Assembly: GCA_041558415.1 (NCBI GenBank)
Contig: JBFFEY010000002.1
Location: forward strand, 62,001 to 126,000
Length of the DNA stretch: 64,000 nucleotides
From: SG8-39 sp041558415
GTDB lineage: Bacteria > Pseudomonadota > Gammaproteobacteria > Burkholderiales > SG8-39
Direction of reading: 5' to 3'
The notes under the pieces are model-generated. The model ran no database searches and was not told the origin of the DNA. It was given only the letters and a program-made list of their open reading frames with translations. Positions within the stretch are counted from its first letter, which is position 1, and every line of letters begins with the position of its first letter. Positions 26,914-34,900 of this stretch are shown one piece after another. The translations under genes and the position numbers were made by a program.

Positions 26914-26938
26914 TCCGCCGGAGCTCCGGCAACGCGAC

Positions 26939-26967
26939 GGGGCGCCCGCGGGCGCCCCGTTTACTTT
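26939..26967 (+). terminator. Terminator downstream of amtB
   Basis: Perfect 20-base palindrome, GGGGCGCCCG (26939-26948) followed by CGGGCGCCCC (26949-26958), then GTTTACTTT. It lies 25 bases after the amtB stop and before the convergent marR stop. The loop must open some central pairs. The T-rich tail is on the plus strand, matching amtB termination. Confidence 0.72.
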
Positions 26968-27422
26968 CAGTCGGGGCAGAGCTTGCCGAGCAACGCCATG
27001 AGGCGGGCGCGCTCGGCGTTCGACAGGCGCATGGTGACGCGCGCTTCGTGCTCGGCGATGCGGCGCTTGACGCGCGTCAGCAGCAGACGACCGGGGCGCG
27101 TCAGCCACAGCGCGTTGGTGCGCCGGTCATCCCCCTTGCGCCGCTCGATCCAGCCGCGCGCCTCAAGCGCATCCAGCACGCCGACCATAGTGGAGCGATC
27201 GAGCGCCATCGCCTGCGCGAGGCGGCTCTGCGTCACACCCGGATTGGCCTCGATCAGCAGCAGCAGGCCGGCACGCCCCGGCGAGAGCTCCGGAATGCTC
27301 GCCGCAAAGTCGCGAAACAGCTCCTGCTGCGCGCGCCGCAAGCGATAGCCGATCAGCCCCGAAAGCTCACCCTGTGCAAGGCGCGGCGCGACCGGCCGCC
27401 GCTCAGCGACGCGGCGCTTCAT
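26967..27422 (-). CDS. MarR-family transcriptional regulator
   Basis: 151 residues, winged helix-turn-helix core: GYRLRRAQQELFRDFAA, the recognition region VTQSRLAQAMALDRSTMVGVLDALEARGWI (residues about 65-94) and the wing RRKGDDRRTNALWLT. MarR proteins usually repress divergent catabolic genes and are released by an aromatic ligand or CoA thioester. Here the divergent genes start with an aroyl-CoA-ligase-like enzyme, so a CoA-thioester or aromatic-acid effector is likely. The intergenic region has an inverted repeat that could be its operator. Confidence 0.9.
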   Translation of the reverse strand: MKRRVAERRPVAPRLAQGELSGLIGYRLRRAQQELFRDFAASIPELSPGRAGLLLLIEANPGVTQSRLAQAMALDRSTMVGVLDALEARGWIERRKGDDRRTNALWLTRPGRLLLTRVKRRIAEHEARVTMRLSNAERARLMALLGKLCPD

Positions 27423-27440
27423 GAGATTGACGCATGATTC

Positions 27441-27488
27441 GTTTGTGACCCAAACAGTTTGACGCTCGAACCTTCAGGCCGCTAGCAT
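27441..27488 (+). promoter_or_regulatory. Promoter and candidate MarR operator of the aromatic-acid cluster
   Basis: TTGACG (27459-27464) and TAGCAT (27483-27488), 18 bases apart, form a plausible sigma-70 promoter for the 27551 gene. Immediately upstream is the inverted repeat GTTTG-TGACC-CAAAC (27441-27455). It lies 19 bases from the marR ATG, so a bound repressor could control both directions. Confidence 0.55.
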
Positions 27489-27550
27489 GCCAGAACAGGA
27501 TCCGCATGCCTGCCTCGAGTCGACCGCCACCCCGTTGAGCGGCTACGCCC

Positions 27551-29089
27551 ATGAACGCGGCCGAAATTCTGCTGGGTGAAGACGCGCTGACACGGCACGG
27601 CCAGCGCATCGCGCTGATCTGCGGCGACGAGGCGCTGTCCTACCGCGAACTGGCCGGCCGGGTGCGGCGCGCGGCGCACGCGATCGCCGCGCTGGGCGTG
27701 CGTCCTGGCGATCGGGTGCTGCTGCTGATGCGCGACACGGTCGAGATGGCGACGGCCTGGCTGGGCATCGTGCGTGCGGGTGGGGTGGCGGTCGCGCTCA
27801 ACACCAAGCTCTCGGAGGACGATTACCGGCATATCCATAGCGACAGCGCCGCGCGCATCACGCTGATCGAGGATGTCTTCGCCGCGGCGCGGCCCGATTT
27901 GACGCGCGAATTCGCGGCGCAGGGCGGGTTGGCGATTGCCGGCGCCAGCGGCATCACGCAGGCCGTGGACTGGCGCGCGGCACTGGCGGCGGCGCGCGAA
28001 GATGCCCCGCCCTTCGACGCGCGCCCGGACGACCCCGCGTTCTGGCTCTACTCCTCCGGCACCACCGGCCGGCCCAAGGGCATCATTCACACGCAGGGCA
28101 ATCTGCTCTGCGCGGGCATGGGGCAGCGCGAAGTGCTGGCACTCGGGCCGGGCGACCGGGTGCTGGCGACCTCGAAGCTTTTCTTTTCCTACGCGCTCGA
28201 GCACGGCCTGCTCGGACCGCTTTCGATTGGCGCCACCGCCATCCTGTATCCGGACTGGGCGGACCCCGAGGCGATCTGCGCGCTGGCCGAGCGCCGGCGT
28301 CCTAGGGCGTTCTACAGCGTGCCGTCGTTCTACCGTCGGCTGCTCGAAGTGCCGCAAGACAAGCGATCGGCACTCGCCGACGTGCGCTACTTCGTGTCGG
28401 CCGGCGAGCGGTTGCCCGTCTCGGTCAACGAGGCCTGGCAGCGTGCGACGGGGCGGGAGATTCTGGGCCTGTACGGCATGTCGGAAACCTTTTGCGTCGC
28501 GATGATGACGCCGCCCGGCACGGTGCGCGGCCCGCGTACCGGCAAGCCGTTGAGCGGCGTCGTCGCGCAGCTGCGCGATGAGAGCGGCGCCGAGGTGGGC
28601 GTCGGCAAAGCGGGCGTGCTCTGGGTGCGCCACCCGGCGCTCGCCCTCGGCTACGCCAATCGGCCGCAGGCGACGCGCGAGCAGTTCATCGACGGCTGGT
28701 TCTGTACGCGCGACGTGTTCGTGCGCGATGCCGACGGCTTTTATGCGCACCAGGGCCGATCGGACGACTTCATCAAGGTTGCCGGACAATGGGTGCAGCC
28801 GGGTGATGTCGAAGAAGCGGTTCTCGGTGCGCCCGAGATTGCCGAAGCGGCCTGCGTGCCCGTCACCGACGAAGCGGGGTTCGAACGGCTTGCCCTGTTT
28901 GTGGTGCCGTCGGCGGCCGCCGAGTCCGCGCTGACGGCCGCGCAGAATGCCTGCGAGGCCGCGTTGCCCCGTTTCAAGCGGCCGCGCTGGGTGCGTACCG
29001 TGTCGGAAATTCCGCGCACTGCGACCGGAAAGATGCAGCGCTTCAAGCTGCGCGAAATGCTGGAGCGCGAACTGGGCGCACGAGGCTAG
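27551..29089 (+). CDS. Benzoate-CoA ligase family acyl/aroyl-CoA synthetase
   Basis: 512 residues. ANL-superfamily adenylating enzyme: P-loop LYSSGTTGRPKGIIHT (167-180), LFFSYALEHGLLGPLSIGAT, which resembles benzoate-CoA ligases, YGMSETFCVA, GWFCTRDVFVRDADGFY and the catalytic lysine near the C-terminus in RTATGKMQRFKLRE. It should activate an aromatic carboxylic acid to its CoA thioester with ATP. Benzoate, 3-hydroxybenzoate or salicylate are all possible and sequence alone does not decide. It leads a cluster with FAH, isomerase and SDR genes, each at gaps of 39-51 bases. Confidence 0.87.
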   Translation: MNAAEILLGEDALTRHGQRIALICGDEALSYRELAGRVRRAAHAIAALGVRPGDRVLLLMRDTVEMATAWLGIVRAGGVAVALNTKLSEDDYRHIHSDSAARITLIEDVFAAARPDLTREFAAQGGLAIAGASGITQAVDWRAALAAAREDAPPFDARPDDPAFWLYSSGTTGRPKGIIHTQGNLLCAGMGQREVLALGPGDRVLATSKLFFSYALEHGLLGPLSIGATAILYPDWADPEAICALAERRRPRAFYSVPSFYRRLLEVPQDKRSALADVRYFVSAGERLPVSVNEAWQRATGREILGLYGMSETFCVAMMTPPGTVRGPRTGKPLSGVVAQLRDESGAEVGVGKAGVLWVRHPALALGYANRPQATREQFIDGWFCTRDVFVRDADGFYAHQGRSDDFIKVAGQWVQPGDVEEAVLGAPEIAEAACVPVTDEAGFERLALFVVPSAAAESALTAAQNACEAALPRFKRPRWVRTVSEIPRTATGKMQRFKLREMLERELGARG

Positions 29090-29128
29090 AATCCGCCTTC
29101 TTTAGACCAATCCGAACGACGGGAAGTC

Positions 29129-29821
29129 ATGGCATACGCGATTCCGCTGTGGAGCCCACCCGCGCTGCCGGTGAGCGAGAGCAAAGAGCTTTTCCCGGTG
29201 CGGCGCATTTTCTGCGTGGGTCGCAATTACGTCGAGCACCAAAAGGAAATGGGCGGCGACGGCCGCGAAGCGCCGTTCTTCTTCATCAAGTCGGCGCATG
29301 CACTCGTGCCGCCCGGCGGCAAAGTCTGCTATCCGCCCAAGACCTCCAATCTGCACTACGAAACGGAAATGGTCGTCGCCATCGCGAAAGGTGGTCGTCG
29401 CATTCCGGTCGAGCAGGCAAACGCCCATGTATTCGCCTACGGCGTGGGCCTGGACATGACGCGCCGCGACCTGCAGCAGTGGGGAAAAGACCATGGACGG
29501 CCCTGGGATTTCGGCAAGGATTTCGACCAGGCAGCCCCGTGTAGCGCGCTGGCGCCTGCATCGCGCATCGGCCATCCGCACAAGGGCGCGATTCGCCTCG
29601 TGGTGAACGACAAGCTGCGCCAAGACGCCGATCTTTCGGACATGATCTGGTCGGTGCCGGAGCAGATCGCGTACCTGTCCGAGTACTACCACCTCGAGCC
29701 GGGTGATCTGATTTTCAGTGGCACGCCCGCTGGCGTCGGCGCGGTGAAACCCGGTGACCGTTTGCTGGCGACGGTAGACGGTGTCGGCTCGCTCGAGGTC
29801 ACGATCGCACCGGCTGAGTAA
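29129..29821 (+). CDS. Fumarylacetoacetate hydrolase-family protein (probable fumarylpyruvate hydrolase)
   Basis: 230 residues. FAH fold with FCVGRNYVEHQKEMG, the metal-binding LHYETEMVVAIAK (E-x-E) and GVGLDMTRRDLQQWGK (third acidic ligand), and FSGTPAGVGAVKPGDRL near the C-terminus. Members close to this hydrolyse fumarylpyruvate in the gentisate pathway. Ribosome-binding site GGGAAG precedes the ATG. Pairing with the following isomerase is the classic last two steps after gentisate cleavage. Acylpyruvase activity is an alternative. Confidence 0.87.
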   Translation: MAYAIPLWSPPALPVSESKELFPVRRIFCVGRNYVEHQKEMGGDGREAPFFFIKSAHALVPPGGKVCYPPKTSNLHYETEMVVAIAKGGRRIPVEQANAHVFAYGVGLDMTRRDLQQWGKDHGRPWDFGKDFDQAAPCSALAPASRIGHPHKGAIRLVVNDKLRQDADLSDMIWSVPEQIAYLSEYYHLEPGDLIFSGTPAGVGAVKPGDRLLATVDGVGSLEVTIAPAE

Positions 29822-29862
29822 GCCGGCGCCCGCGATCCGCAAAACCGCAGGCGTCGCCCGCG

Positions 29863-30501
29863 ATGGAGCTCTACACCTACTTTCGCAGCTCTGCGGCGTT
29901 CCGCGTGCGCATCGCGCTAAATCTGAAAGGGTTGCCGTACACCGCGCACACGGTTCACCTGCGCAAGGGCGAACAGCGCGCGCCGGGCTACCTCGCGATC
30001 AATCCGCAGGGTCTGTTGCCCACCCTCGTCATCGACGGCCAGCACCTCGCTCAGTCGCTCGCCATTCTCGAGTATCTCGAGGAGCGCCATCCAGAACCGG
30101 CTCTGCTGCCGGACGATGCGCTCGAGCGTGCCCGGGTACGTGCGCTCGCCGACCTGGTGGCCTGCGAAATCCACCCGCTGAACAATCTGCGCACGCTCGA
30201 GTACCTGCGCACCCATCTCGGTCAGGACGAGGCAGGCGTAGCCCGCTGGTACCGTCACTGGATCGCCGATGGCCTGGAGAAGCTCGAGGCGGTGCTGGTG
30301 CGGGACGGCGGCACCGGAAGCTACTGCCACGGCGACCGGCCGACGATTGCCGACTGCTGCCTGGTGCCACAGATCTTCAATGCCCGGCGCTTCGACAGCG
30401 ACCTATCGCCCTACCCGACGGCCATGCGCATCTTCGAAGCCTGCATGAAGCTCGACGCCTTTCAGCGCGCCCAGCCCTCGGCGCAGCCCGACGCAGAGTG
30501 A
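29863..30501 (+). CDS. maiA: Maleylacetoacetate/maleylpyruvate isomerase (zeta-class GST)
   Basis: 212 residues. Thioredoxin-like N-domain with the zeta motif YFRSSAAFRVRIALNLKGL at residues 5-23, then YLAINPQGLLPTLVIDG and LAQSLAILEYLEERHPEP. The helical C-domain has YCHGDRPTIADCCLVPQ. The enzyme isomerises a cis maleyl compound to the fumaryl form with glutathione. Next to a fumarylpyruvate-hydrolase-type gene the substrate is most likely maleylpyruvate, so the role resembles NagL, but a tyrosine-pathway role cannot be excluded. Confidence 0.87.
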   Translation: MELYTYFRSSAAFRVRIALNLKGLPYTAHTVHLRKGEQRAPGYLAINPQGLLPTLVIDGQHLAQSLAILEYLEERHPEPALLPDDALERARVRALADLVACEIHPLNNLRTLEYLRTHLGQDEAGVARWYRHWIADGLEKLEAVLVRDGGTGSYCHGDRPTIADCCLVPQIFNARRFDSDLSPYPTAMRIFEACMKLDAFQRAQPSAQPDAE

Positions 30502-30552
30502 GCCGGCTGGGCGCTGAACGCCACATTTTGCTGCGAGAAGGAGAACTGGGAC

Positions 30553-31302
30553 ATGCAACTGGACGGAAAGAAAGCAATCGTGACCGGAGGTGCCTCGGGT
30601 ATCGGCAAGGCAACGGCGCTTGAACTCGCGCGCGCCGGCGCACAGGTTTACCTCGGCGACATCGACGAAGCCGGCGCCGCTGCCGTGGAGAAGGAAGCGA
30701 AAAAGGACGGGCTGAAGGTGGAATTCGTCAAACTCGACCTGACCAACGAAGCTTCCATCGACCAGTTCGCCGCCGACGTGCTCAAACGTGCCGGCGGCCG
30801 CATCGACGTGCTGGTCAATGCCGCGGGCTGGGGTCGGGTGCAGCCCTTCGTCGAAAATCCGCCGGAGTTCTGGGACCAGGTGCTGGCGATCAACCTCAAG
30901 GGGCCGATCCGCCTGACGCAAAAACTGCTGCCGTCTATGTTCGAGGCACGCAGCGGAAAGATCATCAACATTTCGAGCGACGCAGGGCGCGTCGGCAGCC
31001 TCGGCGAAACCGTCTACTCGGCGGCCAAGGGCGGCGTGATCGCGTTCACCAAGTCGCTGGCGCGCGAGGCAGCGCGCTTCGGCGTCAACGTCAACTGCGT
31101 CTGCCCGGGTCCGACCGACACGCCGCTGTACAACCGCGTTCCGGAGAAGATCCGCGAGGCGTTCCTGCGCGCGATCCCTTTCCGCCGCGTTGCACAGCCG
31201 CAGGAGGTCGCCGACGCCATCTTGTTCTTCGCGAGCAGCCGCTCCAACTACGTGACCGGGCAGATTCTCAGCGTGAGCGGGGGCCTCACCCTGGCGGGCT
31301 AG
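30553..31302 (+). CDS. SDR-family dehydrogenase, 2-hydroxycyclohexanecarboxyl-CoA dehydrogenase (BadH)-like
   Basis: 249 residues. Classical SDR: cofactor loop TGGASGIG (11-18), NAAGWG (89-94), catalytic N114, S142, Y155 and K159 (SSDAGRVGSLGETVYSAAKG). From memory the central GETVYSAAKGGVIAFTKSLA and the end GQILSVSGGLTLAG closely follow BadH of Rhodopseudomonas palustris, which oxidises a ring hydroxyl in anaerobic benzoate or cyclohexanecarboxylate breakdown. Ribosome-binding site GAAGGAGAA is present. Final gene of the cluster, ending at a GC-rich palindrome. The real substrate is open. Confidence 0.85.
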   Translation: MQLDGKKAIVTGGASGIGKATALELARAGAQVYLGDIDEAGAAAVEKEAKKDGLKVEFVKLDLTNEASIDQFAADVLKRAGGRIDVLVNAAGWGRVQPFVENPPEFWDQVLAINLKGPIRLTQKLLPSMFEARSGKIINISSDAGRVGSLGETVYSAAKGGVIAFTKSLAREAARFGVNVNCVCPGPTDTPLYNRVPEKIREAFLRAIPFRRVAQPQEVADAILFFASSRSNYVTGQILSVSGGLTLAG

Positions 31303-31317
31303 TCACCTCCTGGATCC

Positions 31318-31343
31318 GATGCGCGCGGCGCGCCGCGCGCATC
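31318..31343. terminator. 26-base perfect palindrome between convergent SDR and rhodanese genes
   Basis: 13-base arms starting GATGCGCGCGGCG, perfectly symmetric about 31330/31331. It lies between two convergent stop codons. No T-tract on either side. It could end transcription in both directions or be a protein-binding site. Confidence 0.5.
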
Positions 31344-31355
31344 GTCCTCGCCGCC

Positions 31356-31751
31356 TCAGCACTGCTCCCACGGCAGGCCGTCGTGACGCCAGCCGGCCAG
31401 TGAATTGCGCTGGTGCCTGTCGTTCAGCTCGCCCTCGAAGCCGTGTACGACGTTGTACACACGCGTGAATCCAGCACGCTCCAGCTCTTCGCCGGCTTCA
31501 TTGGAGCGGTTGCCACTGCGGCAGATCAGGACGATGGGCCGCATCGTATGGTTCGTCCCCGCGAGCTTTTTTACTTGGCCGACAAAGTGCGGGTTGATGA
31601 GCCAGTCCGGCCCGTCGTTCCAGGCGACGTGCAGCGCACCGACCGGGTGGCCGACGAACAGGTACTCCATCTCGCTGCGGCAATCGATGAACAGCGCGTC
31701 CGGATTGCGCCCGAGAAACTCGAACGCGGACTTTGGGTCGAGATGCTCCAT
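31356..31751 (-). CDS. Single-domain rhodanese-like protein
   Basis: 131 residues from the ATG at 31749-31751 (MEHLDPKSAFEFL). FIDCRSEMEYLFVGHPVGALHVAW is the N-terminal rhodanese half. The active-site loop is LICRSGNRSNEAG with C77 as sulfur acceptor. A soluble sulfurtransferase or regulatory rhodanese; donor and acceptor unknown. It is divergent from metH, and TATAAT (minus strand, 31779-31784) is a good -10. Upstream in-frame sequence to 32714 overlaps metH and is rejected. Confidence 0.88.
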   Translation of the reverse strand: MEHLDPKSAFEFLGRNPDALFIDCRSEMEYLFVGHPVGALHVAWNDGPDWLINPHFVGQVKKLAGTNHTMRPIVLICRSGNRSNEAGEELERAGFTRVYNVVHGFEGELNDRHQRNSLAGWRHDGLPWEQC

Positions 31752-31778
31752 GCGAAGGAAGTCCTTGAAAGAGCGGGC

Positions 31779-31825
31779 ATTATAGGTCGTTTCGGGTTGA
31801 CAGTGCTGCATTGTCTCGGCACACT
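31779..31825. promoter_or_regulatory. Divergent promoter region of rhodanese and metH
   Basis: On the minus strand a perfect TATAAT (31779-31784) lies 28 bases before the rhodanese ATG. On the plus strand a perfect TTGACA (31797-31802) is followed after 17 bases by the weak CACACT (31820-31825), giving a predicted metH start near 31832. The two promoters overlap, so they may interfere. Confidence 0.5.
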
Positions 31826-31831
31826 GCGACG

Positions 31832-31852
31832 GGTGTGCAGGGCCTGCACACC
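31832..31852 (+). repeat. 21-base inverted repeat at the 5' end of the metH leader
   Basis: GGTGTGCAGG (31832-31841) and CCTGCACACC (31843-31852) flank a single G. It begins at the predicted transcription start and ends 6 bases before the riboswitch P1 strand. It could be an operator or a 5' RNA hairpin. Confidence 0.6.
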
Positions 31853-31858
31853 TACAGC

Positions 31859-31940
31859 GGCGCCGATTTGATGGTTCAGCTTGCGGGCGCCAAACCGACG
31901 TCACTTGGACGACGGGGAAACAAATTCCGCTAAAGAGACG
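31859..31940 (+). promoter_or_regulatory. SAM-II (SAM_alpha) riboswitch aptamer upstream of metH
   Basis: P1 arms GGCGCC (31859-31864) and GGCGCC (31886-31891) enclose the loop GATTTG-8 nt-GCTTGC (31865-31884), the same motif and spacing I recall from the SAM-II consensus. The 3' conserved segment AAACAA then CGCTAAAG is at 31918-31935. Between P1 and that segment there is an extra hairpin (CCG-A-CGTC / GACG-A-CGG, 31895-31915). SAM-II RNAs bind S-adenosylmethionine through a pseudoknot and switch off methionine genes, consistent with metH downstream. Confidence 0.82.
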
Positions 31941-31948
31941 TGCACCGA

Positions 31949-31989
31949 AGCCCGTTTCTGGCGCGAGCTGAACGGGCTTTTGTATTTTT
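31949..31989 (+). terminator. Intrinsic terminator of the metH riboswitch
   Basis: Stem AGCCCGTT (31949-31956) / AACGGGCT (31971-31978), 14-base loop, then TTTTTGTATTTTT. It ends 8 bases before the metH ATG. Bases 31962-31973 (loop plus 3' arm start) can pair with riboswitch loop bases 31874-31885, giving an antiterminator alternative. Confidence 0.85.
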
Positions 31990-31997
31990 GCGCTGCC

Positions 31998-34900
31998 ATG
32001 AGCCAACCCGCCCACACTGCGAAACTCGATGCCCTGCTTGCCGAGCGCATCCTGATGCTCGACGGCGCAATGGGCACCATGATTCAGCGCGAGCGCCTCG
32101 CCGAGGCGGACTATCGTGGCGCACGCTTCCGCGACTGGTCGCAGGAGCTGCGCGGCAACAACGATCTGCTCGTGCTGACGCAGCCCGATCTCATCCAGCG
32201 CATCCATGCCGACTACCTGCGCGCCGGCGCCGACATCATCGAGACCAACACTTTCAACGCCACCGCCGTTTCGATGGCCGACTACGGCCTGGAGGCGCTC
32301 GTCCGAGAGCTGAACCTCGAGGCGGCGCGCCTGGCGAAGGCGGTCGCGCGCGAATGGGAGTCCAAGGATCCGGCGCGACCGCGTTTCGTCGCCGGCGTGC
32401 TCGGTCCGACCAGTCGTACCGCTTCGCTTTCGCCCGACGTCAACGATCCGGGCTATCGCGCGGTGAGCTTCGACGACTTGGTGACGACCTATGCTGAGGC
32501 CGTCGATGCGCTGATCGAAGGTGGCGTCGATCTGGTCCTCGTCGAAACGGTGTTCGACACGCTGAACGCCAAGGCGGCGCTGTTCGCCATCGAGACGGCG
32601 TTCGAGGCGCGCGGGCTGCGCCTGCCGGTCATGGTGTCCGGCACGATCACCGATGCGAGCGGACGCACGCTGTCCGGGCAAACCACCGAGGCGTTCTACA
32701 ACTCGATCCGCCACGCCCGCCCCATCGCGATCGGCCTCAATTGTGCGCTCGGAGCGCGCGAGCTACGGCCGTACATCGAAGAACTGGCGGGCATTGCGGA
32801 AACCCATGTTTCCTGCCACCCCAACGCTGGCCTGCCCAACGCCTTCGGCGAGTACGACGACACGCCCGAGTCGATGGCGCAGGCGATGGGCGAATGGGCG
32901 CGTGAAGGCTGGCTCAATCTCGCCGGCGGTTGCTGTGGCACTACGCCCGAGCACATCGCGGCGATCGGCGACGCGCTCGCCGCGATCAAGCCGCGGATCA
33001 TTCCGGACCTGAAGCCGGCGCTGCGCCTCGCCGGCCTCGAGCCGTTCAACGTCGACGACGATTCGCTGTTCGTCAACGTGGGCGAGCGCACCAATGTGAC
33101 CGGATCGAAGGCCTTCGCGCGGCTGATCCTCGCCGAGGACACGGCCGGCGCGCTCGCCGTCGCGCGTCAGCAGGTGGAGAACGGCGCGCAGGTGATCGAC
33201 ATCAACATGGACGAGGCGATGCTCGACTCGGAGAAAGCCATGGTCAGCTTTCTCAACCTGCTCGCCGCCGAGCCCGACATCTCGCGCGTCCCGCTCATGA
33301 TCGACTCGTCGAAGTGGAGCGTGATCGAGGCGGGCCTCAAGTGCGCGCAGGGCAAGTGCATCGTCAATTCGATCAGCCTGAAGGAGGGCGAGGCGCCATT
33401 CCTGCGCCAGGCACGGCTCGCGCGCCGCTACGGCGCCGCGGTGGTGGTGATGGCCTTCGACGAGCAGGGCCAGGCCGACACGCTCGAGCGGCGCAGGGCG
33501 ATCTGCGAGCGTTCCTACCGGCTGCTCGTCGAGCATGCCGACTTTCCACCGGAAGACATCATCTTTGACCCGAACATCTTCGCCGTGGCGACCGGTCTGG
33601 AGGAGCACGCGAACTACGGCATCGATTTCCTGGAGGCAACGCGCTGGATCCGGACCAATCTGCCGCAGGCGCGCGTTTCGGGCGGCGTGTCGAACCTGTC
33701 GTTCTCGTTCCGCGGCAATGACGCGGTGCGCGAGGCGATGCACACGGCATTCCTATACCACGCGATCCGCGCCGGCCTGTCGATGGGTATCGTCAACGCC
33801 GGTCAGCTGGGCGTGTACGAAGAATTGGATAGTGCGCTTCGCGAGCGCGTCGAAGACGTGATCTTCAATCGGCGCGCGGATGCCACCGAGCGGCTGATCG
33901 AGTTCGCGAACACGGTCAAGGCGGGCGGCAAGCAGCGCGTACGCGACGACGCATGGCGACGCGGCACGGTCGAAGAGCGGCTGACGCATGCGCTGGTGAA
34001 CGGGATCTCGGACTACGTGGTCGATGACACCGAGCAAGCGCGGCAGAAGGCGGCGCGGCCCATCGAGGTGATCGAGGGTCCGCTGATGGATGGCATGAAC
34101 GTGGTGGGCGACCTGTTCGGCGCCGGCAAGATGTTCCTGCCGCAAGTCGTCAAGTCGGCGCGCGTCATGAAGCAGGCGGTCGCGCACCTGGTGCCGTACA
34201 TCGAGGCCGAAAGAGCGGCTTCCGGCGCCGCACCGAAGCCCAAGGGCAAGGTCGTCATCGCGACGGTGAAGGGGGATGTCCACGACATCGGCAAGAACAT
34301 CGTTTCCGTCGTCCTGCAATGCAACAACTACGAGGTGGTGAACCTCGGCGTGATGGTGCCGGCGCAGAAGATCCTGGAAACCGCGCGGCGCGAGAACGCG
34401 GACGTCGTCGGGCTGTCCGGCCTGATCACGCCCTCGCTCGACGAAATGGCCCACGTCGCGCGTGAGATGGAGCGCGAAGGTTTTGCCATCCCGCTGCTCA
34501 TCGGCGGCGCGACGACCTCGCGCGCGCATACCGCGGTGCGCATTGCGCCCAATTACTCCGCGCCGGTGATCTACGTGGCCGACGCGTCGCGCAGCGTGCC
34601 GGTCGTGCAGAACCTGCTTTCGGCCGAGGCGTGCGATGCCTACGTCGCCGAGGTGCGTGCCGACTACGAGCGCGTTCGCGTACAGCACGCAGCAAAAAAG
34701 GGGCCCGGACCGCTGCACCCGATCGCGGAGGCGCGTGCCCGCGGCCTGAAGACCGATTGGGCGGAATACCGCCCGCCCGTTCCGTTGCGCCCGGGACTCA
34801 CGGTGCTGCGCAACTACCCGCTCGAGAAACTGGTTCCGGTCATCGACTGGACGCCGTTTTTCCAGGCCTGGGAGCTCGCAGGACGTTTTCCGAAGATCCT

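Noticed and set aside
25222..27108. 628-codon open frame antisense to glnK-amtB
   Set aside because: Arg/His/Ala-rich, spans three real features on the other strand, and has no domain signature.
31859..31940. SAH riboswitch or cobalamin riboswitch upstream of metH
   Set aside because: The SAH-type GAGGAGCG core and the cobalamin B12-box are both absent, while the SAM-II core elements are all there.
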